Shown here: piece after piece, positions 32,294 through 39,644 of the stretch
How positions within the stretch are numbered: position 1 is the first letter of the stretch
How the letters are laid out: every line of letters begins with the position of its first letter
Assembly (NCBI GenBank): GCA_948469375.1
Contig: CAOKLO010000025.1
Location: 1-47,938 of the forward strand
Direction: 5' to 3'
Length of the DNA stretch: 47,938 nucleotides
Source of the DNA: an uncultured bacterium
Lineage (GTDB): Bacteria > Bacillota > Clostridia > Oscillospirales > Oscillospiraceae
Made by a program: the position numbers and the translations under genes
Notes under the pieces: model-generated
Databases searched by the model: none
Told to the model about the DNA's origin: nothing
What the model saw: only the letters and a program-made list of their open reading frames with translations

Positions 32294-32322
32294 TTTACGG
32301 CGGCAGGATTTTGCGCTATACT
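32294..32322 (+). promoter_or_regulatory. Promoter of the osmoprotectant transporter operon
   Basis: TTTACG (32294-32299) and TATACT (32317-32322) with a 17-base spacer, about 50 bases before the small leader ORF. Confidence 0.72.
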
Positions 32323-32371
32323 GGTTCCTGAGAATGGGGAAGCATGGTCGCCCCGAACATCGGAGGTTCCT

Positions 32372-32515
32372 ATGATAAATGAAATCGCAAGAAAATATAC
32401 CGGCCTGCTCCGGCAGGCGAAAACCGCCGCCGGAGACGGCGGGACGTCTATCGTCACACCCGGAACGCCGCGCGCCATCGGCCCGGTCAGTGCCGCTGAC
32501 CGGCTGCACCCGTGA
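32372..32515 (+). CDS. Small leader ORF coupled to the ABC permease
   Basis: A 47-codon ORF starting MINEIARKYTGLLRQ, with CGGAGG 6 bases before its ATG. Its stop overlaps the GTG start of the permease gene (GTGA), and the permease has no ribosome site of its own, so translation of this ORF probably feeds the permease. The peptide matches nothing I recognise; the C-terminal half is proline/alanine-rich. It may be a leader peptide or a relic of a longer gene. Confidence 0.45.
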   Translation: MINEIARKYTGLLRQAKTAAGDGGTSIVTPGTPRAIGPVSAADRLHP

Positions 32516-33165
32516 CCGCCATGATGGAGCTGATTCGTTCTATTTTCGCCCTCTATGGGGAGCGCAGCCACTGGTTTCTGGGCCTGCTGTGGGACCACTT
32601 CCTCCTGTCGGGCCAAGCCATCCTGCTGTCCGGGGCCATCGGCCTGCTGCTGGGAATCCTCATCGCCCAGTACCAAAAGCTGGCCCCCGCCGTGATGGGG
32701 CTGTGCAACGTGCTGTACACCATTCCCGCCATCTCCCTGCTGGGCATCCTGATCCCCTTCACCGGCATCGGCAATCAGACGGCGGTGATCGCCCTGACCA
32801 TCTACGGCGTCATGCCCATGGTTTGCAACACCTATGTGGGTCTGACCACCCTGGACCCGGATATTTTGGAGGCGGCCAACGGCATGGGCAGCACCGCCAT
32901 GCAGGCGCTGCTGCGGGTCAAGCTGCCCATTGCCGCCGGGGTTATCCTGGCGGGAGTGCGGAACATGGTGGTCATGACCGTCTCCGTGGCGGGCATCGCC
33001 TCCTTTGTGGGCGCCGGGGGGCTGGGCGTGTCCATCTACCGGGGCATCACCATCTACGACCCCGCCATGACCGCGGCGGGGAGCATTTTGATCGCGTCCC
33101 TGGCGGTTTTGCTGGATTTCATTCTGGGCCGCGTGGAAAAACACTTTAAAAAATACGGGAGCTGA
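32512..33165 (+). CDS. Osmoprotectant/quaternary amine ABC permease (OpuCB/OpuBB type)
   Basis: A 217-residue permease for glycine betaine, choline or carnitine, with about five to six membrane segments. The EAA-type loop GLTTLDPDILEAANGMGSTAMQALLRVKLPIAAG and the family motif YTIPAISLLGILIPFTGIG are clear. Start is GTG at 32512, overlapping the preceding stop; ATG at 32521 is an alternative. It is followed by the binding protein after 5 bases. Such transporters import compatible solutes, or in gut Clostridia sometimes choline or carnitine for catabolism; substrate cannot be read here. Confidence 0.92.
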   Translation: MTAMMELIRSIFALYGERSHWFLGLLWDHFLLSGQAILLSGAIGLLLGILIAQYQKLAPAVMGLCNVLYTIPAISLLGILIPFTGIGNQTAVIALTIYGVMPMVCNTYVGLTTLDPDILEAANGMGSTAMQALLRVKLPIAAGVILAGVRNMVVMTVSVAGIASFVGAGGLGVSIYRGITIYDPAMTAAGSILIASLAVLLDFILGRVEKHFKKYGS

Positions 33166-33170
33166 TTACA

Positions 33171-34082
33171 ATGAAACATAGAATTTCAGCGTTGACCCTG
33201 GCTCTGGCCGCCGTCCTGAGCCTTTCCGCCTGCGGCAAGTCCCCCTCCGACAGCGCCGGGCCGGTCAGGATTGCCACCAAGCCCATGACGGAGCAGTACA
33301 TCCTGGGCGAGATGCTGGGGCTTATCATTGAGGACGCGGGCTATGAGGTGGAGCTCACCAAGGGAATCGGCGGGGGCACCAACAATATTCATCCCGCTAT
33401 GGAGATGGGGGAGTTCGACCTTTACCCGGAGTACACCTCCAGCGGCTGGGTAATGGTGCTGGATCGCGACGCCGCCGGTGTGGACGATACCCAGATGTTT
33501 GACAGCCTCAAATCGGAATATCAGGAGGAGTTCCAGATGACCTGGGTGGGGCTCTATGGCTTCAACAACACCTACACCATCGCCCTCCGGGAGGAGACCG
33601 CCCAGCAGTATGGCTTAAAAACCACCAGCGACCTCGCCGCCGTGGCCGGAGAGCTCAATTTTGGCGGCAATCCGGACTACATTGAGCGCGCGGACGGGTT
33701 CCCGGCCCTGTGCGAAGCCTACGAGCTGAAGTTCAAAACGGTCTCTGATATCGACATCGGTTTAAAATACCAAGCGCTCAAGGATGCGGTTATCGATGTG
33801 ACCAACGGCTACACCACTGACGCCCAGCTGGGCAACCAGTCCGCCGGCTTCGTCACCTTGGAGGACGACAAGCATTTGCAGGTCAATTATTTCTGCTCCA
33901 CCGTGGTGCGGCAGGACGCGCTGGAGAAATACCCCGGCCTGGAGGAGGCGCTGATGAAAATGGACGGCCTGCTGACCGACAGTGAGATGGCCCATTTGAA
34001 CTACCTGGTGGAGGTGGAGGGGGCCGATGAAAAGGACGTCGCCCGGGATTTCCTGGTGGAAAAGGGCGTTTTGAAGGGCTGA
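33171..34082 (+). CDS. Osmoprotectant ABC substrate-binding lipoprotein (OpuCC type)
   Basis: A 303-residue OpuAC/ProX-type binding lipoprotein. The lipobox LSAC puts the lipidated cysteine at about residue 22. Mature-protein motifs include IATKPMTEQYILGEMLGLIIEDAGYEVEL, GGTNNIHPAMEMGEFDLYPEYTSSGW and GFNNTYTIALRE, typical of the group that binds quaternary ammonium compounds in an aromatic cage. GGGAG precedes the ATG by normal spacing. It lies between the permease and the ATPase gene in one operon. Confidence 0.93.
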   Translation: MKHRISALTLALAAVLSLSACGKSPSDSAGPVRIATKPMTEQYILGEMLGLIIEDAGYEVELTKGIGGGTNNIHPAMEMGEFDLYPEYTSSGWVMVLDRDAAGVDDTQMFDSLKSEYQEEFQMTWVGLYGFNNTYTIALREETAQQYGLKTTSDLAAVAGELNFGGNPDYIERADGFPALCEAYELKFKTVSDIDIGLKYQALKDAVIDVTNGYTTDAQLGNQSAGFVTLEDDKHLQVNYFCSTVVRQDALEKYPGLEEALMKMDGLLTDSEMAHLNYLVEVEGADEKDVARDFLVEKGVLKG

Positions 34083-34085
34083 GCT

Positions 34086-34844
34086 ATGGCGGAACCCATC
34101 ATTCAATTTGACCATGTGTGCAAGTCCTTCGACAGACACCCGGTTTTACGGGATTTCTCCCTTTCCATTGAAAGGGGAACCTTCCTGACAGTCATCGGCC
34201 GCTCCGGCTGCGGCAAGACCACCGCCCTGCGGCTGGTCAACGGCCTGATCTCCGCCGATTCGGGCCGGGTGCTGGTGCAGGGGGAGAACGTGGCGGACGC
34301 CGACCCGGTCGCCCTGCGCCGGGGCATCGGCTACACCATCCAGAGCGTGGGCCTGTTCCCCCACATGACGGTGGAGAAAAATATCGCTTACGTGCCCGCC
34401 ATTTCCAAATCCCCCCTATGGAAAGGGGCGGAACGGCACAGACGGGCGGCGGAGTTGCTTCAAAGCGTGGGGTTGGAGCCTGGCTTGGCAGGCCGTTATC
34501 CCCGGGAGCTGTCCGGCGGGCAGCGCCAGCGGGTGGGCATTGCCAGAGCCTTAGCCGCCCAGCCGGATATCCTGCTGATGGACGAGCCCTTCGGCGCAGT
34601 GGATGAGATCACCCGGCGCCAGCTCCAGGACGAGATTTTGCGCCTCCATCAGGAACGGGGCATCACCATCCTGTTCGTGACTCATGACATTGAGGAGGCA
34701 CTCAAGCTGGGCACCCGGGTGCTGGTGATGGAAGAGGGCGGGGCGGCCCAGTTCGACCCCCCCAGCGCGGTGATGTCCAGTCCCGCCACCCCCTTTGTGG
34801 CCCAGCTGGTTCGCCGCAGCCGGGACTTTGCCCCCAGGCAGTAA
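34086..34844 (+). CDS. Osmoprotectant ABC ATPase (OpuCA type, no CBS domains)
   Basis: A 252-residue ABC ATPase that powers the quaternary-amine importer. Walker A is GRSGCGKTT at residues 38-46, the signature is LSGGQRQRVGIARALA, Walker B LLMDEPFGAVDEITR and the H-loop VTHDIEEAL. Full OpuCA proteins are about 380 residues and end in two CBS domains that sense ionic strength; this one stops after the ATPase core, so ionic control by that route seems absent. It starts 3 bases after the binding-protein stop and is last in the operon. No clear terminator follows. Confidence 0.94.
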   Translation: MAEPIIQFDHVCKSFDRHPVLRDFSLSIERGTFLTVIGRSGCGKTTALRLVNGLISADSGRVLVQGENVADADPVALRRGIGYTIQSVGLFPHMTVEKNIAYVPAISKSPLWKGAERHRRAAELLQSVGLEPGLAGRYPRELSGGQRQRVGIARALAAQPDILLMDEPFGAVDEITRRQLQDEILRLHQERGITILFVTHDIEEALKLGTRVLVMEEGGAAQFDPPSAVMSSPATPFVAQLVRRSRDFAPRQ

Positions 34845-34932
34845 AGGGGAGCAGACGGATGCGCGGCGCCAAGGAGCCTCTTTCCCATTCATTGGGAATT
34901 TGCAAAATCAATTTCTTGCATGGGCTTCCTTC

Positions 34933-34961
34933 TTGACATTTGCTATCATATTGGATACAAT
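34933..34961 (+). promoter_or_regulatory. Promoter of the gntR pair, with operator over the -10
   Basis: TTGACA (34933-34938) and TACAAT (34956-34961) with a 17-base spacer. The palindrome-like ATTGGATACAAT (34950-34961) covers the -10, as expected for autorepression by a GntR protein. Confidence 0.82.
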
Positions 34962-35010
34962 ATAACGCACAGAGAATTCTATATTGTCTTCGGCGCTATG
35001 AGGTGATTTG

Positions 35011-35646
35011 ATGAATCCGGTGTCCGTGCTCCCCTTAAAAGACCACATTATTGAGATACTCCGCCGGGAAATCTTTTCCGGCGGGATGGAAAACGGGTTG
35101 GAATTGACCCAGGAGTCCATTGCCGATCAGCTGAAGGTGTCCCGCATCCCGGTGCGGGAGGCATTTTTGCAGCTGGAGGCGGAAGGCCTGCTGGAACGCC
35201 TGCCAAACCGCCATGTACGGGTGGTAGGCGTCACCACCACCCGGCTGTGGCAAAACTTCCATGTGCTGGCCGCCATAGAGGGGGAAATCGCCCTGCAAAT
35301 GCTGAACGCTGGAACGCTGTCCGGTATCAGCGAGGCCTTTGCCCGATGTGTGGACGCCTATAAGCAGCAGGAGTGGTCGCTGCTACGCAGGGAGGATCGG
35401 GCTTTTCATTTAAGCCTCAGCACCGCCTTGGACAATCATACGCTGCGCCAACTCCATGAAATTCAGCATAGGGTCCTTTTTATGGGGACAATGGAAAATC
35501 TGCGCCCCAACTGGAACAAAGTAATTGATTTGGACGAAAAAATCTGGCGGGCGGTACGGGTCAAGGATGAGAGCGACCTGCGCCGTTCCATCTATGAATA
35601 CTATACCGTCCTGGCTCAGGATGCCGTGGAGGAGCTGACACAATGA
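35011..35646 (+). CDS. GntR-family regulator, FCD type (first of a pair)
   Basis: A 211-residue GntR/FadR-type regulator. The winged helix is at about 5-70 (LKDHIIEILRREIFSGGMENGLELTQESIADQLKVSRIPVREAFLQLEAEGLLERLPNRHVRVV) and the helical FCD ligand domain follows (VLAAIEGEIALQML, REDRAFHLSLSTALDN). GAGGTGAT precedes the ATG at 35011. Its stop overlaps the start of a second FCD regulator (ATGA), so the two are made together. The neighbouring genes point to a role in tartrate use. Confidence 0.93.
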   Translation: MNPVSVLPLKDHIIEILRREIFSGGMENGLELTQESIADQLKVSRIPVREAFLQLEAEGLLERLPNRHVRVVGVTTTRLWQNFHVLAAIEGEIALQMLNAGTLSGISEAFARCVDAYKQQEWSLLRREDRAFHLSLSTALDNHTLRQLHEIQHRVLFMGTMENLRPNWNKVIDLDEKIWRAVRVKDESDLRRSIYEYYTVLAQDAVEELTQ

Positions 35647-36290
35647 ATCCCCTTACTCCCATCAAGCTGCTGCCCGCCCGGGACCGAGTGGCTGCCGGAC
35701 TGCGCGAGGCCATCCTAACCCGCTCCATCCGGCCCGGCGAGGAAATGACCCTGAAGGATACTGCCGCTAAATTGGGCGTATCCATCACCCCGGTGCGAGA
35801 GGCATTTCAGATTCTGGCCCGGGACGGACTGATTGAGCTTCACCCCAACCGGGGGGCCGTGGTATTGGGGATCACAGAGAAACGCATCCGGGATCACTAC
35901 GAGACCAGGGCGATTCTGGAACGGGAGGCCGCTATGGCTGTGTGCCGCCTGAAGGCGGACGTCTCTCTGATCCGCAACGCCTATCTTCAGGCCGAAATCG
36001 CCCTGAAAACTCACAACGTCCTTCAGTATTCCAACTATAATCAGTCCTTTCACATGGAGATTTGGAGCGCTTGCGGAAACGAAAAGATCAAAGAGCTTCT
36101 CTCCGGCTTGTGGAACGGACTGTCCATGGGCCATAAGGTGACGCAGGAGAGCTATGCCCAGGTATCTATGGACGAGCACGCCGGCATCTTCCAGGCACTG
36201 GAGGCCGGAGATGAGCTCACCGCCGGGGAGCGGATGAACGCCCATATCCTGCGCAGCATGGAAAATGTGCTGACCCACTTAGATGTATAG
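35643..36290 (+). CDS. GntR-family regulator, FCD type (second of a pair)
   Basis: A 215-residue GntR/FadR-type regulator, similar in layout to the preceding one but clearly diverged. The winged helix is at about 10-75 (ARDRVAAGLREAILTRSIRPGEEMTLKDTAAKLGVSITPVREAFQILARDGLIELHPNRGAVV) and the FCD domain follows (YETRAILEREAAMAVCRL, NYNQSFHMEIWSACGNEKI). Its ATG lies inside the end of the first gntR gene. The tight coupling suggests that the two proteins work as a heterodimer or respond to two ligands; this is inference. A terminator follows. Confidence 0.93.
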   Translation: MNPLTPIKLLPARDRVAAGLREAILTRSIRPGEEMTLKDTAAKLGVSITPVREAFQILARDGLIELHPNRGAVVLGITEKRIRDHYETRAILEREAAMAVCRLKADVSLIRNAYLQAEIALKTHNVLQYSNYNQSFHMEIWSACGNEKIKELLSGLWNGLSMGHKVTQESYAQVSMDEHAGIFQALEAGDELTAGERMNAHILRSMENVLTHLDV

Positions 36291-36296
36291 CGTCCC

Positions 36297-36340
36297 GCCT
36301 CCGCAGTTGTGTTTTTTCACAATTTGCGGAGGCGCTTTTT
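36297..36340 (+). terminator. Terminator of the gntR pair
   Basis: GCCTCCGCA and TTGTG pair with CACAA and TGCGGAGGC around a T-rich loop, followed by GC and five T residues. Confidence 0.93.
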
Positions 36341-36369
36341 ATCACTCTCGCTGATTTTATTTTTGCTTC

Positions 36370-36398
36370 TTGACAACCCACAGTTCCAGCACTATACT
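36370..36398 (+). promoter_or_regulatory. Promoter of the tartrate transporter-dehydratase operon
   Basis: A perfect TTGACA (36370-36375) and TATACT (36393-36398) with a 17-base spacer. Operator repeats begin 11 bases after the -10. Confidence 0.88.
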
Positions 36399-36408
36399 TA
36401 TACTCACA

Positions 36409-36462
36409 ATTGGATACATTATTAATTATTAACAATGTATGTATCCGGGATATCGTATCCAA
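36409..36462 (+). promoter_or_regulatory. GntR operator cluster GGATACAT ... ATGTATCC
   Basis: ATTGGATACATT (36409-36420) matches the operator at 34950-34961 at 11 of 12 bases. It forms an inverted repeat with ATGTATCC (36439-36446), and a further inverted copy, GTATCCAA, lies at 36455-36462. Position just downstream of the promoter fits repression. Confidence 0.75.
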
Positions 36463-36482
36463 AAAGAGAAGGAGGAATCCGT

Positions 36483-37739
36483 ATGAATCCAACCGTGGTA
36501 ACCCTTGTGCTCCTCGCATTCGCCATTGTGATGTTCATCCTGGAAAAGATCCCCCTGGGCCTGACGGCTACCATTGTGGCCATCGCCCTAAATGTAACCG
36601 GCGTTTTGAGCGTGTCGGACACCTTTGCCGGCTACGTCAACAGCAACGTCATCCTGTGCGTCGGCATGTTTGTGGTGGGTCAGGCCCTTTTCGAGACCGG
36701 CATGGCCAACCAAATCGGCGGCCTGGTCACCCGCTTCGCCAAGAGTGAACGTATTCTCATCATCGCCATTATGGTCATTGTAGGCATTATGTCTGGATTC
36801 CTGTCCAACACCGGCACCGCTGCGGTGCTCATCCCCGTGGTCTGCGGCATCGCCGACGAGTCCGGCTACTCCCGGGGCAAGCTGCTGATGCCCCTGGTGT
36901 TCGCCGCAGCCCTGGGCGGCAATCTGTCCATCATCGGCGCCCCCGGCAACCTGATGGGCATCAACGCCCTGAACGAGATGGGCATACAGACCGGCTTTTT
37001 CGAATACATCGCTGTGGGCGCGCCCATGCTGATTTTCGGCATCATCTATTTTGCCATCATTGGCTACAAATTCCTTCCCGACTCTAAGGGCGAGGGCGGC
37101 GCCGAGGGCCAGCGCGACTACAACAGCGTCCCCAAATGGAAGCAGATCACCTCCCTGGTGGTGCTCGTGGTGGTGATCCTGGCCATGATCTTTGAGGAGC
37201 AGATCGGCGTCAAGCTCCAGATCACCGCCTGCATCGGCGCGGCCTTCCTGGTGCTTTCCGGTGTCATCAGCGAGAAAGCGGCCCTCCAGTCCATCGACCT
37301 GAAGGTGGTGCTGCTGTTCGGCGGCTCTCTGGCCCTGGCCAAGGCCTTGGAAACCACCGGCGCGGGCGGCCTCATCGCCGACACCATCGTGGGCGCGCTG
37401 GGCGCCAACCCCAACCCCATCATTCTGCTGCTGGTCATCTTCATTGTAGGCTGCACATTGACCAACTTTATGTCCAACACCGCCACTACCGCCCTCATGG
37501 TGCCCATTGCCGTCTCCTTGGCCCAGAGCCTGGGCGCGGACCCCCGTTCCATGATCATCGCCACCGTCATCTCCTGCTCCTGCGCCTACGCCACCCCCAT
37601 TGGTATGCCCGCCAACACCATGGTAGTGGGACTAGGCGGCTACAAGTTCAACGACTATGTGAAATCCGGCCTGCCCCTGATCGGCGTGTCCTTTGTGATC
37701 TGCATGGTGCTTCTGCCCATCCTCTACCCCTTCTATTAA
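36483..37739 (+). CDS. DASS/SLC13-type dicarboxylate (tartrate) transporter
   Basis: A 418-residue transporter of the divalent anion:sodium symporter (DASS, ArsB/NhaD superfamily) type, with about eleven membrane segments. Both re-entrant-loop signatures are present, SNTGTAAVLIP at residues 108-118 and SNTATTALMVPIA at 331-343; these SNT motifs bind sodium and the carboxylate. GAAGGAGGA precedes the ATG at 36483. It is followed by ttdA after 39 bases. By analogy with TtdT of E. coli it probably imports L-tartrate, perhaps in exchange for succinate; this assignment rests on the neighbours. Confidence 0.9.
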   Translation: MNPTVVTLVLLAFAIVMFILEKIPLGLTATIVAIALNVTGVLSVSDTFAGYVNSNVILCVGMFVVGQALFETGMANQIGGLVTRFAKSERILIIAIMVIVGIMSGFLSNTGTAAVLIPVVCGIADESGYSRGKLLMPLVFAAALGGNLSIIGAPGNLMGINALNEMGIQTGFFEYIAVGAPMLIFGIIYFAIIGYKFLPDSKGEGGAEGQRDYNSVPKWKQITSLVVLVVVILAMIFEEQIGVKLQITACIGAAFLVLSGVISEKAALQSIDLKVVLLFGGSLALAKALETTGAGGLIADTIVGALGANPNPIILLLVIFIVGCTLTNFMSNTATTALMVPIAVSLAQSLGADPRSMIIATVISCSCAYATPIGMPANTMVVGLGGYKFNDYVKSGLPLIGVSFVICMVLLPILYPFY

Positions 37740-37778
37740 GCGACTGCGCGAACCATCATATAATAAGGAGGTCATTTC

Positions 37779-38678
37779 ATGACAAAAGCGGAAAATGTCC
37801 AGCTCATGACCGATAAAATGGCTAGGTTTGTGGCCTATATCGGCATGAAGCTGCCGGACGACGTCATCGCCAAGCTCTCCGAGCTGCGGGAAAAGGAGAC
37901 CAGCGAGCTGGCCCGCACCATTTACGATACCATGTTTAAGAACCAGGAGCAGGCTGTGGCGCTGAACCGCCCCAGCTGTCAGGACACCGGCGTGCTCCAG
38001 TTCTGGGTCAAGTGCGGGGTCAACTTCCCCCTCATGGGTGAGCTGGAAGCCCTGCTGAAGGAGGCCGTGGTAAAGGCCACCTTTGCCGCTCCTCTGCGCC
38101 ACAACAGCGTGGAGACTTTTGATGAGTATAACACCAAACGCAACGTAGGCAAGGGTACGCCCACCGTGTTCTGGGACATCGTACCCGACGACGACCACTG
38201 TGAGATTTACGCATATATGGCGGGGGGCGGCTGCACGCTGCCCGGCAAGGCCATGGTGCTCATGCCCGGCGCGGGCTATGAGGGCGTCACGCAGTTCGTC
38301 ATGGACCAGATGACCAGCTACGGCCTGAACGCCTGCCCCCCTCTGCTGGTGGGCGTGGGCGTGGCCACCAGTGTAGAGACCGCCGCGCTGCTGTCCAAAA
38401 AGGCATTGATGCGGCCCCTCGGCAGCCACAACCCCAATGAGCGCGCCGCCCAAATGGAGCAGCTCCTGGAGGACGGCATCAACGCCATCGGCCTGGGGCC
38501 CCAGGGCATGAGCGGCAATTACTCCGTCATGGGCGTGCACATTGAGAACACCGCCCGCCATCCCTCCACCATTGGCGTCGCCGTCAACGTGGGCTGCTGG
38601 TCCCATCGCCGCGGCCACGTTATCTTCGACAAGGACCTGAACGCCACTGTGACAACTCATTCGGGGGTGCAGCTGTAA
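37779..38678 (+). CDS. ttdA: L(+)-tartrate dehydratase alpha subunit
   Basis: A 299-residue alpha subunit of the class I fumarase/tartrate dehydratase group; with TtdB it removes water from L-tartrate to give oxaloacetate. The three [4Fe-4S]-binding cysteines are C67 in RPSCQDTG, C186 in [11 protein letters not shown] and C273 in VGCWSHRRG. Motifs [30 protein letters not shown] and [14 protein letters not shown] agree closely with E. coli TtdA as I remember it, more than with fumarase. The cluster is oxygen-sensitive, as suits an anaerobe. ATAAGGAGGTCA precedes the ATG. Fumarate hydratase is the alternative. Confidence 0.93.
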   Translation: MTKAENVQLMTDKMARFVAYIGMKLPDDVIAKLSELREKETSELARTIYDTMFKNQEQAVALNRPSCQDTGVLQFWVKCGVNFPLMGELEALLKEAVVKATFAAPLRHNSVETFDEYNTKRNVGKGTPTVFWDIVPDDDHCEIYAYMAGGGCTLPGKAMVLMPGAGYEGVTQFVMDQMTSYGLNACPPLLVGVGVATSVETAALLSKKALMRPLGSHNPNERAAQMEQLLEDGINAIGLGPQGMSGNYSVMGVHIENTARHPSTIGVAVNVGCWSHRRGHVIFDKDLNATVTTHSGVQL

Positions 38679-39310
38679 TGGTAGAGATCAGAAACGGAAA
38701 GAAAGTCCTCGTCACACCGGTTACCGCGGAGGACTTGGCCGACATTAAGATCGGCGACATTGTTTGGCTGGACGGAGACCTCATGACCTGCCGGGACGTG
38801 GCCCACCGCCGCCTCGTCGAGGGGAAGCGGGCGCTGCCCTATGATATTCGAGGAAAGGCTATTTTCCACGCCGGTCCCATCGTCCGGCCCATTGAGGGAC
38901 AGGAGGACGCCTATGAGATGGTGTCCGTGGGTCCCACCACCTCCATGCGAATGGAGAAGTTCGAGTACGAGTTCACCAAGGAGACCGGAGTGCGGGTCAT
39001 CGTGGGCAAGGGCGGCATGGGACCCAACACGGAGCGGGCCTGTAAGGAGTTCGGCGCCATTCACTGCGTGTTCCCCGCCGGCTGCGCCGTGGTTGCCGCC
39101 ACCGAGGTGGAACGCATCGCCGAGCACCACTGGGACGAACTGGGCATGCCCGAGACCTTGTGGTGCTGCAAGGTCAAAGAATTCGGCCCCCTGATTGTTT
39201 CCATCGACGCCCAGGGCCGCAATATGTTTGAGGAAAACAAAGTGGCCTTCAACGAGAAGAAGGACGCCGCCGTGGCGGAAATCTGCAGGCACGTGAGCTT
39301 TATCAAGTAA
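38678..39310 (+). CDS. ttdB: L(+)-tartrate dehydratase beta subunit
   Basis: A 210-residue beta subunit that completes the tartrate dehydratase active site. Family motifs are [50 protein letters not shown] and [11 protein letters not shown], again close to E. coli TtdB. The ATG overlaps the ttdA stop (TAATG), so the subunits are made together. The final residues, VSFIK, also fit the family end. The oxaloacetate product would enter central metabolism. Confidence 0.94.
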   Translation: MVEIRNGKKVLVTPVTAEDLADIKIGDIVWLDGDLMTCRDVAHRRLVEGKRALPYDIRGKAIFHAGPIVRPIEGQEDAYEMVSVGPTTSMRMEKFEYEFTKETGVRVIVGKGGMGPNTERACKEFGAIHCVFPAGCAVVAATEVERIAEHHWDELGMPETLWCCKVKEFGPLIVSIDAQGRNMFEENKVAFNEKKDAAVAEICRHVSFIK

Positions 39311-39326
39311 ACGGGATATGTCATAG

Positions 39327-39358
39327 CGGCAGGAGGCGGGATATCCCGCCTCCTGCCG
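39327..39358 (+). terminator. Terminator-like perfect palindrome after ttdB
   Basis: The arms CGGCAGGAGGCGGGAT and ATCCCGCCTCCTGCCG form a perfect 32-base palindrome 17 bases after the ttdB stop. Only TCATTTG follows, so the U-run is poor. Confidence 0.75.
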
Positions 39359-39606
39359 TCATTTGAAACAGGAGGAATTGCCGCGTATCATTTGAAGGTT
39401 GTCAAGACAGAGATCCCCATATAAAAAGCCGCCCCCAGTGCTGCCAACGCCGAGGACGGTTAGCGAAAGGACCGCAGGCGGATTGGCTGGGGAGGCCCGC
39501 CCTTGTAGAGCCGACCGCCATTGAGCTGACCGCTTTGGGCTTCCAGGAAAGGATTTCCTATCCGGATCATCAGTGAGAAAACGCTGTATCAGTTCCTCTA
39601 AATCAG

Positions 39607-39635
39607 GCAGGGCACGGCGAAACGCCGTGCCCTGC
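39607..39635 (-). terminator. Terminator of the helicase gene
   Basis: GCAGGGCACGGCG and CGCCGTGCCCTGC pair perfectly (13 pairs) around a 3-base loop. It lies 10 bases past the helicase stop on the minus strand. The following CUGAUUUAG is only mildly U-rich. Confidence 0.78.
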
Positions 39636-39644
39636 TCAGCTTAA

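Larger units (their letters stand above)
39311..39644. other. Intergenic region with decayed coding traces
   Basis: Between ttdB and the helicase gene are about 330 bases without an intact gene. Short runs in two frames (for example ELTALGFQERISYPDHQ ending at a stop near 39573, and ISEKTLYQFL ending near 39599) look like the tail of a frameshifted ORF, but this is weak evidence. It marks the boundary of the lower-GC insert. Confidence 0.35.
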
